From positions 33,244 through 97,243 of the forward strand of contig CALVAK010000006.1 in NCBI GenBank assembly GCA_944325525.1: a DNA stretch of 64,000 nucleotides, written 5' to 3'. This document shows positions 45,986 to 52,717 of the stretch, one piece after another; positions within the stretch are counted from its first letter, which is position 1, and each line of letters begins with the position of its first letter. The notes under the pieces are model-generated. The model worked only from the letters and a program-made list of their open reading frames with translations, was not told where the DNA came from and did not search any database. The DNA comes from Candidatus Gastranaerophilales bacterium (lineage in GTDB: Bacteria; Cyanobacteriota; Vampirovibrionia; Gastranaerophilales; Gastranaerophilaceae). A program made the position numbers and the translations under genes.

Positions 45986-46331
45986 ATCTTTTTTATCTGA
46001 TTAGCTTAAATTAATAACCCAAGCTTTATACGACATATACCTTTCTAAACTGTTATAAAATCCGGCAGATAATTTTATATTTGTTTCCTTCACCCGTTAG
46101 ATTAAACGTTCGTCAAATTATTTTTTGCCACTAAAATATAAATTAATCCGACATTTTTAACAAACTAAATTCTATCAAAAGATTAATTTTATTGTAACAA
46201 AAATTCCATTTTTCTTTACAAAATGAAGAAAAACATTAAAGTTAAAAAAATATGTACCGAAAAATAAAATAGCAGTCTGCTATGCTATTGTCTGACTGCA
46301 TACATTTTCTAATCAGCCAAAAAGAGGAAAC
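45986..46331. other. Divergent intergenic region with nested palindromes
   Basis: No gene is seen in these 346 bases between the SFKG-type protein and the gene at 46332. Near the right end lie the 13-base palindrome TAGCAGTCTGCTA (46270-46282) and a second pairing, GCAGTC (46272-46277) with GACTGC (46294-46299). TGCTATGCT (46279-46287) resembles an extended -10 box. TTTTTCTT and AAGAAAAA near 46210-46232 form another short inverted repeat. Confidence 0.5.
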
Positions 46332-46598
46332 ATGGACGAGCAGCAAATATCTCAAAAAAATCAATTTGGTTTAAATATAGCCATTCCTAAAAAAACTATT
46401 CAGGAAATTCAAAAGGTTGCCCAGCAGGAAGTTGGAAATATCACAATTAATCCTTTCATTGAATTTCTTGATAAGAATGATGAAGTATTTTCAGGGCAAG
46501 TTGCTAAGGAAATAAGAAAATACCAGTCTCAGATATATACTTTAGGTCAGGTGATGAGAGAAGGACAAAGTCATTCGTCATTTAACACTAAAGCTTAA
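46332..46598 (+). CDS. Small cytoplasmic protein, unknown
   Basis: This 88-residue protein has an AAGAGGAAA site before the ATG and its own promoter-like palindromes and strong terminator, so it is very probably expressed. The sequence is polar and helical (IPKKTIQEIQKVAQQEV, then FLDKNDEVFSGQVAKEIRKY) with no membrane segment, cysteine or recognised motif. A regulatory or structural accessory role is possible. No family recognised. Confidence 0.65.
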   Translation: MDEQQISQKNQFGLNIAIPKKTIQEIQKVAQQEVGNITINPFIEFLDKNDEVFSGQVAKEIRKYQSQIYTLGQVMREGQSHSSFNTKA

Positions 46599-46625
46599 TT
46601 TTAATGGTCTTATTTTAATATAATT

Positions 46626-46650
46626 CAGCCTGCTTAAAGCAGGCTTTTTT
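46626..46650 (+). terminator. Terminator of the 46332 gene
   Basis: GCCTGC (46628-46633) pairs with GCAGGC (46639-46644) and is followed by TTTTTT. It ends four bases before dispersed repeat copy 2. Confidence 0.9.
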
Positions 46651-46654
46651 ATAT

Positions 46655-46876
46655 AATCTAGTGTCGTAACTTACCGCCGACTGTCTTGAAATTTCTTACG
46701 ATCATTGCTGTCGCTGCTTTCACTTCGTTGCTGTCAGTTTCATATCCACTTTCAAAACTTTGTCCGCCCGGATTTTCAACTTATCGTTGCCGTACAGTTG
46801 CTCACTTTTTCAAAACGCCGCTCAAAAAAATTTACTCACCTGTCTGGTTTATCGTGAATTTCTTCTCGGACAATTT
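46655..46876 (+). repeat. Dispersed intergenic repeat, copy 2 (longest)
   Basis: This copy begins AATCTAGTGTCGTAACTTAC and ends ATCGTGAATTTCTTCTCGGA plus CAATTT. Compared with copy 1 it has about 70 extra bases in the middle. These include a second TTGCTGTC block and TTTCAAAACTTTGTCCGCCC. Short open frames across it are products of the repeat and are not called. Confidence 0.82.
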
Positions 46877-46884
46877 ATTACAAT

Positions 46885-46966
46885 AAAAAAAAGGTCGCTA
46901 TGCGACCACAGTCTTGTTATGGAGAAAAGGAGTGAAGGAAAATAAGTAATAAAGAAATTGACTATA
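46885..46966 (-). ncRNA. Candidate small RNA 2 with orphan terminator
   Basis: On the minus strand the perfect stem GGTCGCATAGCGACC (46907-46893) is followed by eight T. The only upstream minus-strand gene, rplT, has its own terminator at 47035-47063, so this hairpin has no mRNA to end. A TATTATAA -10-like element lies at about 46968-46976 on that strand. The intervening RNA contains the unpaired pyrimidine-rich TTCCTTCACTCCTTTTCTCC, complementary to a ribosome binding site core. It resembles the layout at 8890-8950. No good -35 box is seen. Confidence 0.5.
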
Positions 46967-47034
46967 TTATAATACTTCCCGTTTTTTTGGTATATATAAC
47001 GTATATATTATTTATATATGAATTTTTTTAACAG

Positions 47035-47063
47035 AAAAAAGAGCCTTATATATTAAGGCTCTT
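47035..47063 (-). terminator. Terminator of the infC-rpmI-rplT operon
   Basis: On the minus strand GAGCCTTA pairs with TAAGGCTC and is followed by TTTTTT, about 20 bases past the rplT stop. Confidence 0.9.
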
Positions 47064-47082
47064 CTGTTTAAAAAATTATTAT

Positions 47083-47433
47083 TTATTTAACAGATTTTGC
47101 TGTTTCAACAATAACTGAAAAAGCTTCAGGTTCATTAACCGCAAGGTCAGCAAGCATTTTTCTGTTAACAGTAATTTCTGATTTTTTAAGAGCACTCATA
47201 AATCTTGAATAGCTCAAACCGTGTTGTCTTACTGCTGCGTTAATTCTAACAATCCAGAGTCTTCTCATATTTCTTTTTAAATGACGTCTGTCTCTGTATT
47301 GATATTTAAGTTTTTTCATAACGGCAGTGTTAGCTACTTTAAATATTCTGCTTCTTGCCCCTTTAAAACCTTTAGCTAATTTTAATATTTTTTTATGTCT
47401 TTTTCTTAAGACGTTACCACGTTTTATTCTCAT
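47083..47433 (-). CDS. rplT: 50S ribosomal protein L20
   Basis: This 116-residue protein has [39 protein letters not shown] and [12 protein letters not shown], the complete L20 pattern. L20 binds 23S rRNA early in assembly and in many bacteria represses its own operon. It is last of infC-rpmI-rplT, 29 bases after rpmI, and has a GAAAGGAAAA site. Confidence 0.97.
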   Translation of the reverse strand: MRIKRGNVLRKRHKKILKLAKGFKGARSRIFKVANTAVMKKLKYQYRDRRHLKRNMRRLWIVRINAAVRQHGLSYSRFMSALKKSEITVNRKMLADLAVNEPEAFSVIVETAKSVK

Positions 47434-47462
47434 TTTTCATTTTCCTTTCTTCACTAAACTGA

Positions 47463-47672
47463 TTAACCTGAGCACTTCGCATACGGAAGTTCTTTCAAAA
47501 CAAGTTTCTTATGTGTTGAAGAAACTTCAATCATTGAAGAAAGTTTTCTTTTTCTTGATGCACTTTTGTGCTGCAATAAGTGACCTTTTCCGGCTTTTCT
47601 TCTCAAAATTTTACCGCCGGCGGTAATTTTATACCTTTTTGCACCGGAACGGTGTGTTTTCATCTTTGGCAT
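47463..47672 (-). CDS. rpmI: 50S ribosomal protein L35
   Basis: This 69-residue protein begins PKMKTHRSGAKRYKITAGG and ends with the LKELPYA-type tail. ATG 47672 is preceded by AAAGGAG and is the family's normal start; an upstream in-frame start is rejected. It lies between infC and rplT. Confidence 0.96.
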   Translation of the reverse strand: MPKMKTHRSGAKRYKITAGGKILRRKAGKGHLLQHKSASRKRKLSSMIEVSSTHKKLVLKELPYAKCSG

Positions 47673-47769
47673 AGTTTTTCTCCTTTTATCTTGACTGATT
47701 ACTACAGGCTGAATAAGCGACATGCCTCCGCATTTTCAAACCTTTCAAAAATATTATAAAACAAACAAA

Positions 47770-48291
47770 TTATGGTGCAAGTATGGTTACAACATTTCTT
47801 CCATCCATTGAAGGCTTTTTTTCCACCGTAATCTTTTCCCCTTCAAGGTCAGCAAGAAATCTGTTTGCAAGATCATAAGCCAGATGGTTATGCTGCATTT
47901 CTCTTCCTCTTAGCATTACGACAAGTTTTACTTTATTTCCGTTTGATATAAACTTTTTAATACTGTTAATTTTAACATTATAATCGTGAACATCAATTTT
48001 ATATCTTACTTTAACTTCTTTTACTTCAACAGTATGCTGTTTCTTTTTTGATTCTTTTGCACGTTTTTCAACTTCGTATTTATATTTCCCGTAATCTAAA
48101 ATCTTTGCAACAGGTGGTTCCTGATTTGGGGATACAACCATTAAATCCAAGCCCCTTTCTTCTGCCATTAGAAGAGCTTTTGATGTAGCAATTACACCGT
48201 GGTTATTACCTTCATTATCTATTAATCTTACTTCTTTTGCTCTTATATTCCTGTTCAATAATGAGTTGGATTGGTTATTATCTTTACTAAT
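47770..48291 (-). CDS. infC: Translation initiation factor IF-3 with AUU start codon
   Basis: This 173-residue factor has LNRNIRAKEVRLIDNEGNNH at the N-domain and YKIDVHDYNVKINSIKKFI and MLRGREMQH in the C-domain. The best start is ATT at 48291: AGGAGG lies seven bases upstream and no ATG, GTG or TTG is suitably placed. The TTG at 48258 is 11 codons inside and has no ribosome binding site. AUU starts in infC are the classic basis of IF-3 autoregulation, since IF-3 itself rejects non-standard start codons. First gene of the operon. Confidence 0.95.
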   Translation of the reverse strand: MSKDNNQSNSLLNRNIRAKEVRLIDNEGNNHGVIATSKALLMAEERGLDLMVVSPNQEPPVAKILDYGKYKYEVEKRAKESKKKQHTVEVKEVKVRYKIDVHDYNVKINSIKKFISNGNKVKLVVMLRGREMQHNHLAYDLANRFLADLEGEKITVEKKPSMDGRNVVTILAP

Positions 48292-48370
48292 GGTTTTATC
48301 CTCCTATTTATCTATCGCAAATATTTTAGCAGATAAGATTTTACTTTGCAAATACTATATTATACATATA

Positions 48371-48402
48371 AAATACGAGGCAAATGTCTGTGCCTCGTAT
48401 TT
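48371..48402 (-). terminator. Terminator of the LysM/EF-hand gene
   Basis: AAATACGAGGCA and TGCCTCGTATTT form a perfect 12-base stem about 20 bases past the minus-strand stop codon at 48422. The AT-rich stem ends act as the U-tract. Confidence 0.8.
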
Positions 48403-48421
48403 TCTCAAATTTTATACTATT

Positions 48422-49162
48422 TTATGCCGCATAAAAATTACTAAAAAACTCTTCTTTCTGGTATTGATGATCTTCAAACAGTTTAGTTCCTTTCTCCAAA
48501 GAAGAAAATGTTTGATAATTTAAATAATCAAGTTTTCCATCTATAGAAGAAGCTACATCTCCGTTCGTTTTATTAAAGTTATCCCAATCTACATCCGCTG
48601 TATATAAGAAAGAAGCAAACTCAGCCGCATTAATTACATCCTCATTATCATCTATATTTAAATTCGTAAATAATTGGTTATACAATACTTCATATTCTTC
48701 TTTATTTTCTTCATCAATACCTGCACCTGCTGTTGCCATATTTGTAAATTCATCTATATTCCACGCACCGTCGCCGTCTTCATCATATTTATTAATATAC
48801 TCCTGTGAAAAATCTTTTAAATCACTTGAATATGTAGCAAGATTTATATCAAACATCTTAAATTCATCGACATTTTCACCGTTTATAGCTGCTTCATAAT
48901 TTTCTTCACTATTTGTCCATTCATCAAATTTGTCAGCTCTTGTTTCCTCTTCTACTGTATCATCAAGAGGTTTAGAATGGATAAATTTATCTGTTTCCGG
49001 AAGGTTTATATTTGCTCCCGCATGTATCAAATTAATATCCTTAATATCATTTTCATGAGCAATTTCTTTTACCACATTCATTATTTCTTTATCTGATGTA
49101 CAATCGTAATTATTCTTTACTATATTCCAAAGATTATCACCACTTGCAATTGTATAATTCAT
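48422..49162 (-). CDS. LysM protein with EF-hand calcium-binding loops
   Basis: This 246-residue protein has an N-terminal LysM domain (MNYTIASGDNLWNIVKNNYD, ending AGANINLPE) for peptidoglycan binding. An acidic linker and a canonical EF-hand DEDGDGAWNIDEF (about 137-149) follow, with a degenerate second loop NIDDNEDVINAAEF. No signal peptide is seen from the Met at 49162, which follows GGGAGTT; export would need another route. Upstream in-frame starts pass through very hydrophobic sequence and could give an anchored form. The second EF-hand protein is at 51305. Confidence 0.7.
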   Translation of the reverse strand: MNYTIASGDNLWNIVKNNYDCTSDKEIMNVVKEIAHENDIKDINLIHAGANINLPETDKFIHSKPLDDTVEEETRADKFDEWTNSEENYEAAINGENVDEFKMFDINLATYSSDLKDFSQEYINKYDEDGDGAWNIDEFTNMATAGAGIDEENKEEYEVLYNQLFTNLNIDDNEDVINAAEFASFLYTADVDWDNFNKTNGDVASSIDGKLDYLNYQTFSSLEKGTKLFEDHQYQKEEFFSNFYAA

Positions 49163-49300
49163 AACTATAACTCCCATAAATATCCTGTAATAAATATAAA
49201 AACTTCCGTAAATCAAAATTGACAACAAATAATATAATTTTTCTAAAATACAAAGTATATACGCATTATATACAGTTACAAAACTTAACAAAAGAATTAT

Positions 49301-49330
49301 TTGATATTATTTTCTGCTTGATTTTAAATT
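49301..49330 (+). promoter_or_regulatory. Probable promoter of rplJ-rplL
   Basis: TTGATA (49301-49306) and TTAAAT or TAAATT (49324-49330) have 17-18 base spacing. They lie just upstream of the L10 leader. Confidence 0.5.
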
Positions 49331-49354
49331 ATGTTTCACATAGACTTTATCTAT

Positions 49355-49445
49355 AACCGTAGAAAGCCGGGGGCAACAATAAGACAAAGCAGTTAATATG
49401 CAAAGTCAAAAGCCTTAAAAGTTTAAACCCTGCCGAGGATTATCA
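49355..49445 (+). ncRNA. Ribosomal protein L10 leader
   Basis: The segment has the L10-leader hallmarks: ACCGTAGAAAGCCGGGGGCA at the 5' side, then AAAGCCTTAAAA and CCCTGCCGAGGATTATC at the 3' side, upstream of rplJ. The CCTGCCGAGG block is the kink-turn region bound by the L10-L12 complex, which represses its own translation or transcription. The rest of the 400-base gap holds the promoter and an AT-rich stretch up to the AAGGAG site of rplJ; no other gene is seen in it. Confidence 0.82.
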
Positions 49446-49562
49446 AAGTAGTATAAGTCAATTTATTGGAATTGGTAATAATATATTATTGATAAAGTTT
49501 ACGGTTAGACGTAAATTTTTTTATGTCAAAAAAAGGTCGATACAAAAAACAAGGAGCATAAA

Positions 49563-50084
49563 ATGTCAACAAAAGCCTTTAAACAAGATAAAATTGAAGC
49601 AATGAAAGAAAATTTTGCTAAGGCTAAAGTTGCTGTAGTTACTGAATACAGAGGTCTTACAGTTGAAGAAATTACCACCCTTCGCCGTGCTCTTCAAAAA
49701 GAAAACAGCGATTATATGGTAACAAAAAATACTTTAGCTAAAATTGCATCAAAAGGAACACCGTTTGAAGTTCTTGCAGATTCTTTAAAAGGACCTGTTG
49801 CTATTGCATTTGGTTTTCATGACGAAGTTGCACCTGCAAAAGTCCTTACAAAATTCATCAAAGATGTAAAAAAAGGCGAAATAATCTCTGCCGCTTTAGA
49901 CGGAAAACTTTTAAATGCAAAAGAAACACAAGTTCTTGCAAGTCTTCCTTCAAAAGAAGAACTTTATGCCAAAATGCTTGGCAGCATAAATTCACCGGCT
50001 ACAGGTATTGTTGGTGCTGTTAATGCTGTTATGAGCAGTCTGGTAAGAGCAATGGATCAGGTTGCAAAACAAAAATCAGCCTAA
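49563..50084 (+). CDS. rplJ: 50S ribosomal protein L10
   Basis: This 173-residue protein has KVAVVTEYRGLTVEEITTLR and ENSDYMVTKNTLAKIA, the L10 rRNA-binding domain, plus a C-terminal helix that carries L12 dimers. It starts after an AAGGAG site and the L10 leader. rplK and rplA do not precede it here, and rpoB does not follow rplL, so this operon is separated from the usual rplKAJL-rpoBC cluster. Confidence 0.96.
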   Translation: MSTKAFKQDKIEAMKENFAKAKVAVVTEYRGLTVEEITTLRRALQKENSDYMVTKNTLAKIASKGTPFEVLADSLKGPVAIAFGFHDEVAPAKVLTKFIKDVKKGEIISAALDGKLLNAKETQVLASLPSKEELYAKMLGSINSPATGIVGAVNAVMSSLVRAMDQVAKQKSA

Positions 50085-50129
50085 CTTTAAAAATCACATA
50101 AGTAAAACAAAATAAAAAGGAGAAATAAA

Positions 50130-50507
50130 ATGAGTGTAGAATCAATCTTAGAATCAATTGAAAAATTAACATTAATTGAAGCAGCTGAATTAGTTAAAGC
50201 AATGGAAGAAAAATTCGGCGTTTCAGCTGCAGCTCCGGTAGCTGTTGCTGCTGCTCCGGCTGCTGCCGCTGCTGATGCTGGTGCTGCTGAAGAAGCTTCT
50301 GAAGTAAATGTTATCTTAGCTTCTGCAGGTGCTAACAAAATCGCTGTTCTTAAAGAAGTAAGAGCTATAACCGGTCTTGGCTTAAAAGAAGCTAAAGATT
50401 TAGTTGACGGTGCTCCGAAACCAATTAAAGAAGGTGTTAAGAAAGAAGATGCTGAAGCTATTAAGAAACAACTTGAAGCAGCAGGTGCTACTGTTGAAAT
50501 AAAATAA
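50130..50507 (+). CDS. rplL: 50S ribosomal protein L7/L12
   Basis: This 125-residue protein has an N-terminal dimerisation helix ([19 protein letters not shown]), an Ala-rich hinge and the C-terminal factor-binding domain [20 protein letters not shown]. It forms the stalk that recruits GTPase factors. AAAAGGAG precedes the ATG, 45 bases after rplJ. Confidence 0.97.
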   Translation: MSVESILESIEKLTLIEAAELVKAMEEKFGVSAAAPVAVAAAPAAAAADAGAAEEASEVNVILASAGANKIAVLKEVRAITGLGLKEAKDLVDGAPKPIKEGVKKEDAEAIKKQLEAAGATVEIK

Positions 50508-50529
50508 CAAAATTATTTTATTCTTTCAT

Positions 50530-50560
50530 AAAAAGGAAACTGAAATTCAGTTTCCTTTTT
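50530..50560 (+). terminator. Terminator of rplJ-rplL
   Basis: AAAAAGGAAACTG and CAGTTTCCTTTTT form a 13-pair stem with a five-base loop, 20 bases past rplL. Confidence 0.92.
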
Positions 50561-50678
50561 ATTTACTATCAATATGAATTAATTCTCTTGTTCTTTCATA
50601 ATTATTCTATTTAGTAATATTCAATTGTTTATTTATATTTAATACTTATTCAGGTACTAAGTTATATGGAGAATAAAA

Positions 50679-51182
50679 ATGAAAAAACTATACCTGTTAT
50701 TATTATCTTTTATTTGTTTCTGTTCACTTTCGGCATTTGCTCAATCTAATACTTGCTGTGAAAAACAAATCAAGCCCTCAACATCCTGCGAAAAACCATG
50801 CCCGACCAAATGCAGTGATTCTTGCAAAAGTAATTGCATTCATTCTTTCAAAAATCAATGTTTTTTATGCACAAAAAATGATATGAATTCCTTATTCAGA
50901 TGTATGAATTTAAGTGAAGCACAAATATGTAATGCCGGTAAAATACAGGATAAATATGAGCAAGAAGTCTTAAGTCTTGAAGAACGCATTCAATGTGAAA
51001 ATCAAAAATTATGCCAGTTAGAAAGAAATTGTGCAAAAAAAGGAGATATAAGAAAGCAAAAACGATTAATTAAAAAACTTGAAAAAAAGAAAAGAGAAAT
51101 TTGTAAATGTTATGAACAGCAATTTAAAGCAACTTTATCAAGTCAGCAAATAAGAGCTTATAATAAAAACAAGAAAAAATAG
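50679..51182 (+). CDS. Secreted Cys-rich Spy-like protein, paralogue of the 428 gene
   Basis: This 167-residue protein has a signal peptide (1-21, ending AFAQ). Residues 25-65 contain about a dozen cysteines (CEKPCPTKCSDSCKSNC is the densest part), then CMNLSEAQICNAGKIQ, a Spy/LTxxQ-like helix, and a basic helical tail. The CEKPCP and NLSEAQ motifs match the protein at 428-1135, so the two are paralogues. The cysteine density suggests disulfides or metal binding in the periplasm. It is not next to a sigma factor. Function inferred only. Confidence 0.72.
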   Translation: MKKLYLLLLSFICFCSLSAFAQSNTCCEKQIKPSTSCEKPCPTKCSDSCKSNCIHSFKNQCFLCTKNDMNSLFRCMNLSEAQICNAGKIQDKYEQEVLSLEERIQCENQKLCQLERNCAKKGDIRKQKRLIKKLEKKKREICKCYEQQFKATLSSQQIRAYNKNKKK

Positions 51183-51185
51183 CCT

Positions 51186-51217
51186 AAAAAAAGAGTTCAA
51201 AATGAACTCTTTTTTTA
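51186..51217 (+). terminator. Terminator of the Cys-rich protein gene
   Basis: AAAGAGTTCA and TGAACTCTTT form a stem followed by TTTTT immediately after the stop codon. Confidence 0.9.
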
Positions 51218-51304
51218 TAAATTAATACAAATAAACGGTTTACTTTTAACAAAAAATCATTAATATGATAATACGGTGCAGTGTATAAAATAAGGAGATT
51301 TATT

Positions 51305-51871
51305 ATGAGCATATTAAACGGACAATCACTGCTTGCAAATGCAATGTCTGGACTAACTTCAACATATTCAACTCTGCTTAGCAGCAGTGCTTCCGGAAAA
51401 GGAATTTCTCTTGATGATTTATCCAACTTATCATCAACAACTCTTTTAAGCTTAGGTTCCAATTATTCTTTCGTTCAATATATGACAAATAACTTTGCGA
51501 CACTTGATAAAGATGGTGATGGTGAAATATCAAGTAATGATTTAAGTCAGTTAATGACAACAATGCAAGCACAAGGACTTACATATAGCGAACTACAGTC
51601 ATTATGTGCTTCGGGAAGTGCTGACAATACACTTCTTTCAACCGTTCTGACATATTTTAACAAAATAGATTCAAATGGTGACGGCAGAGTCACCAGCGAT
51701 GAAATTACAAAATTCAGCTATGATTGCCAGAGATATCAGGTTGAATCAAAATACAATTCTTATAAAGCTTCTAATACCAGTCTTTATTACAACGATGGAG
51801 TTGAAGACGATACTACAAGCGTACTCGATTCTCTTCAGCCAAATATGAATTCTTCTTCACTCAATTCATAA
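51305..51871 (+). CDS. EF-hand pair protein
   Basis: This 188-residue protein has two canonical calcium loops, DKDGDGEISSNDL (about 66-78) and DSNGDGRVTSDEI (about 122-134), forming a four-helix EF-hand unit. The N-terminus is Ser/Leu-rich without a clear signal peptide and the C-terminus is Ser/Asn-rich. ATG 51305 follows AAGGAG at good spacing, and an earlier in-frame GTG does not. It may act as a calcium sensor or buffer; no partner domain is present. Confidence 0.78.
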   Translation: MSILNGQSLLANAMSGLTSTYSTLLSSSASGKGISLDDLSNLSSTTLLSLGSNYSFVQYMTNNFATLDKDGDGEISSNDLSQLMTTMQAQGLTYSELQSLCASGSADNTLLSTVLTYFNKIDSNGDGRVTSDEITKFSYDCQRYQVESKYNSYKASNTSLYYNDGVEDDTTSVLDSLQPNMNSSSLNS

Positions 51872-51886
51872 CTAAAATATTATTAT

Positions 51887-51910
51887 GAGGGAGCAAAGGC
51901 TCCCTCTTTT
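51887..51910. terminator. Bidirectional terminator between EF-hand and murI genes
   Basis: GAGGGAGC and GCTCCCTC form an 8-pair stem around AAAG, followed by TTTT on the plus strand. It ends at the murI stop codon. Confidence 0.8.
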
Positions 51911-52711
51911 CTAATACAAAACTTTTTCCGGAGAAATTTCTTCAACATCATTTATTTTATAAAATAATCCGGATGCGGATTTAAAATGTTCCGGATTAGA
52001 GCTTACATAGAACTTGGGTTCACATGTTCTTTTATTATTCAACAAATTATCTCTTTTTAAATCCGAAACAATATATTCACTAAAAGCTTTTGCAGGATTT
52101 ATAAATAACGAAGAATCTGCATATTTTGATAGTATATTCATTAAATATGGATAGTGAGTACAACCTAAAATGATTTTTTCTACATTATTAGGCAGCATCT
52201 CATTTAAATGTTTTCTTATGTTATTAATACTTTCTTCTTCATTTTGAAGCTGGTTTTCTACAATATTTACCCACTCCGGGCAGGCTATTTCAAAAACTGA
52301 AGTTTTTGGATTATAAATATTAATCTCTTTTTTATATGCATGTGAATTAATAGTTGCGGCTGTTGCAAAAACGCCAACCCTATTATAATTTTTATCTGCT
52401 ATACTTTTTGAAACACTCTGAACTACCGGATAAATTTTAAACTCATATTTATCCTTAAGATATCCGTATGTAACAGCTGAAGTTGTATTACAGGCCATAA
52501 CTACTGCTTTGACTTTTTTTGACTCAAAAAAATCAAAAATGTTCTTAGTAATCCTTATCAATTCATCTTTTGTTTTATTACCATAGGGAAGGTTTAATGT
52601 ATCACCGAAATATATATAATTTTCTCCGGGTATTAATTTTATTAATTCTGAAAAAACGCTTAAACCACCTATCCCCGAATCAAATATGCCTATTGGTTTC
52701 TCGTTACCCAT
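51911..52711 (-). CDS. murI: Glutamate racemase
   Basis: This 266-residue enzyme has IGIFDSGIGGLSV at the N-terminus and the two catalytic cysteines in VMACNTTSA (C74) and LGCTHYPYL (near 185). It supplies D-glutamate for peptidoglycan. It starts six bases after the amidase gene ends on the same strand, so the two wall genes are probably co-transcribed. Confidence 0.96.
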   Translation of the reverse strand: MGNEKPIGIFDSGIGGLSVFSELIKLIPGENYIYFGDTLNLPYGNKTKDELIRITKNIFDFFESKKVKAVVMACNTTSAVTYGYLKDKYEFKIYPVVQSVSKSIADKNYNRVGVFATAATINSHAYKKEINIYNPKTSVFEIACPEWVNIVENQLQNEEESINNIRKHLNEMLPNNVEKIILGCTHYPYLMNILSKYADSSLFINPAKAFSEYIVSDLKRDNLLNNKRTCEPKFYVSSNPEHFKSASGLFYKINDVEEISPEKVLY

Positions 52712-52717
52712 TGCCCG

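Noticed and set aside
46686..46945. Plus-strand frames across repeat copy 2
   Set aside because: Both lie in the repeat and differ in frame; there is no start signal.
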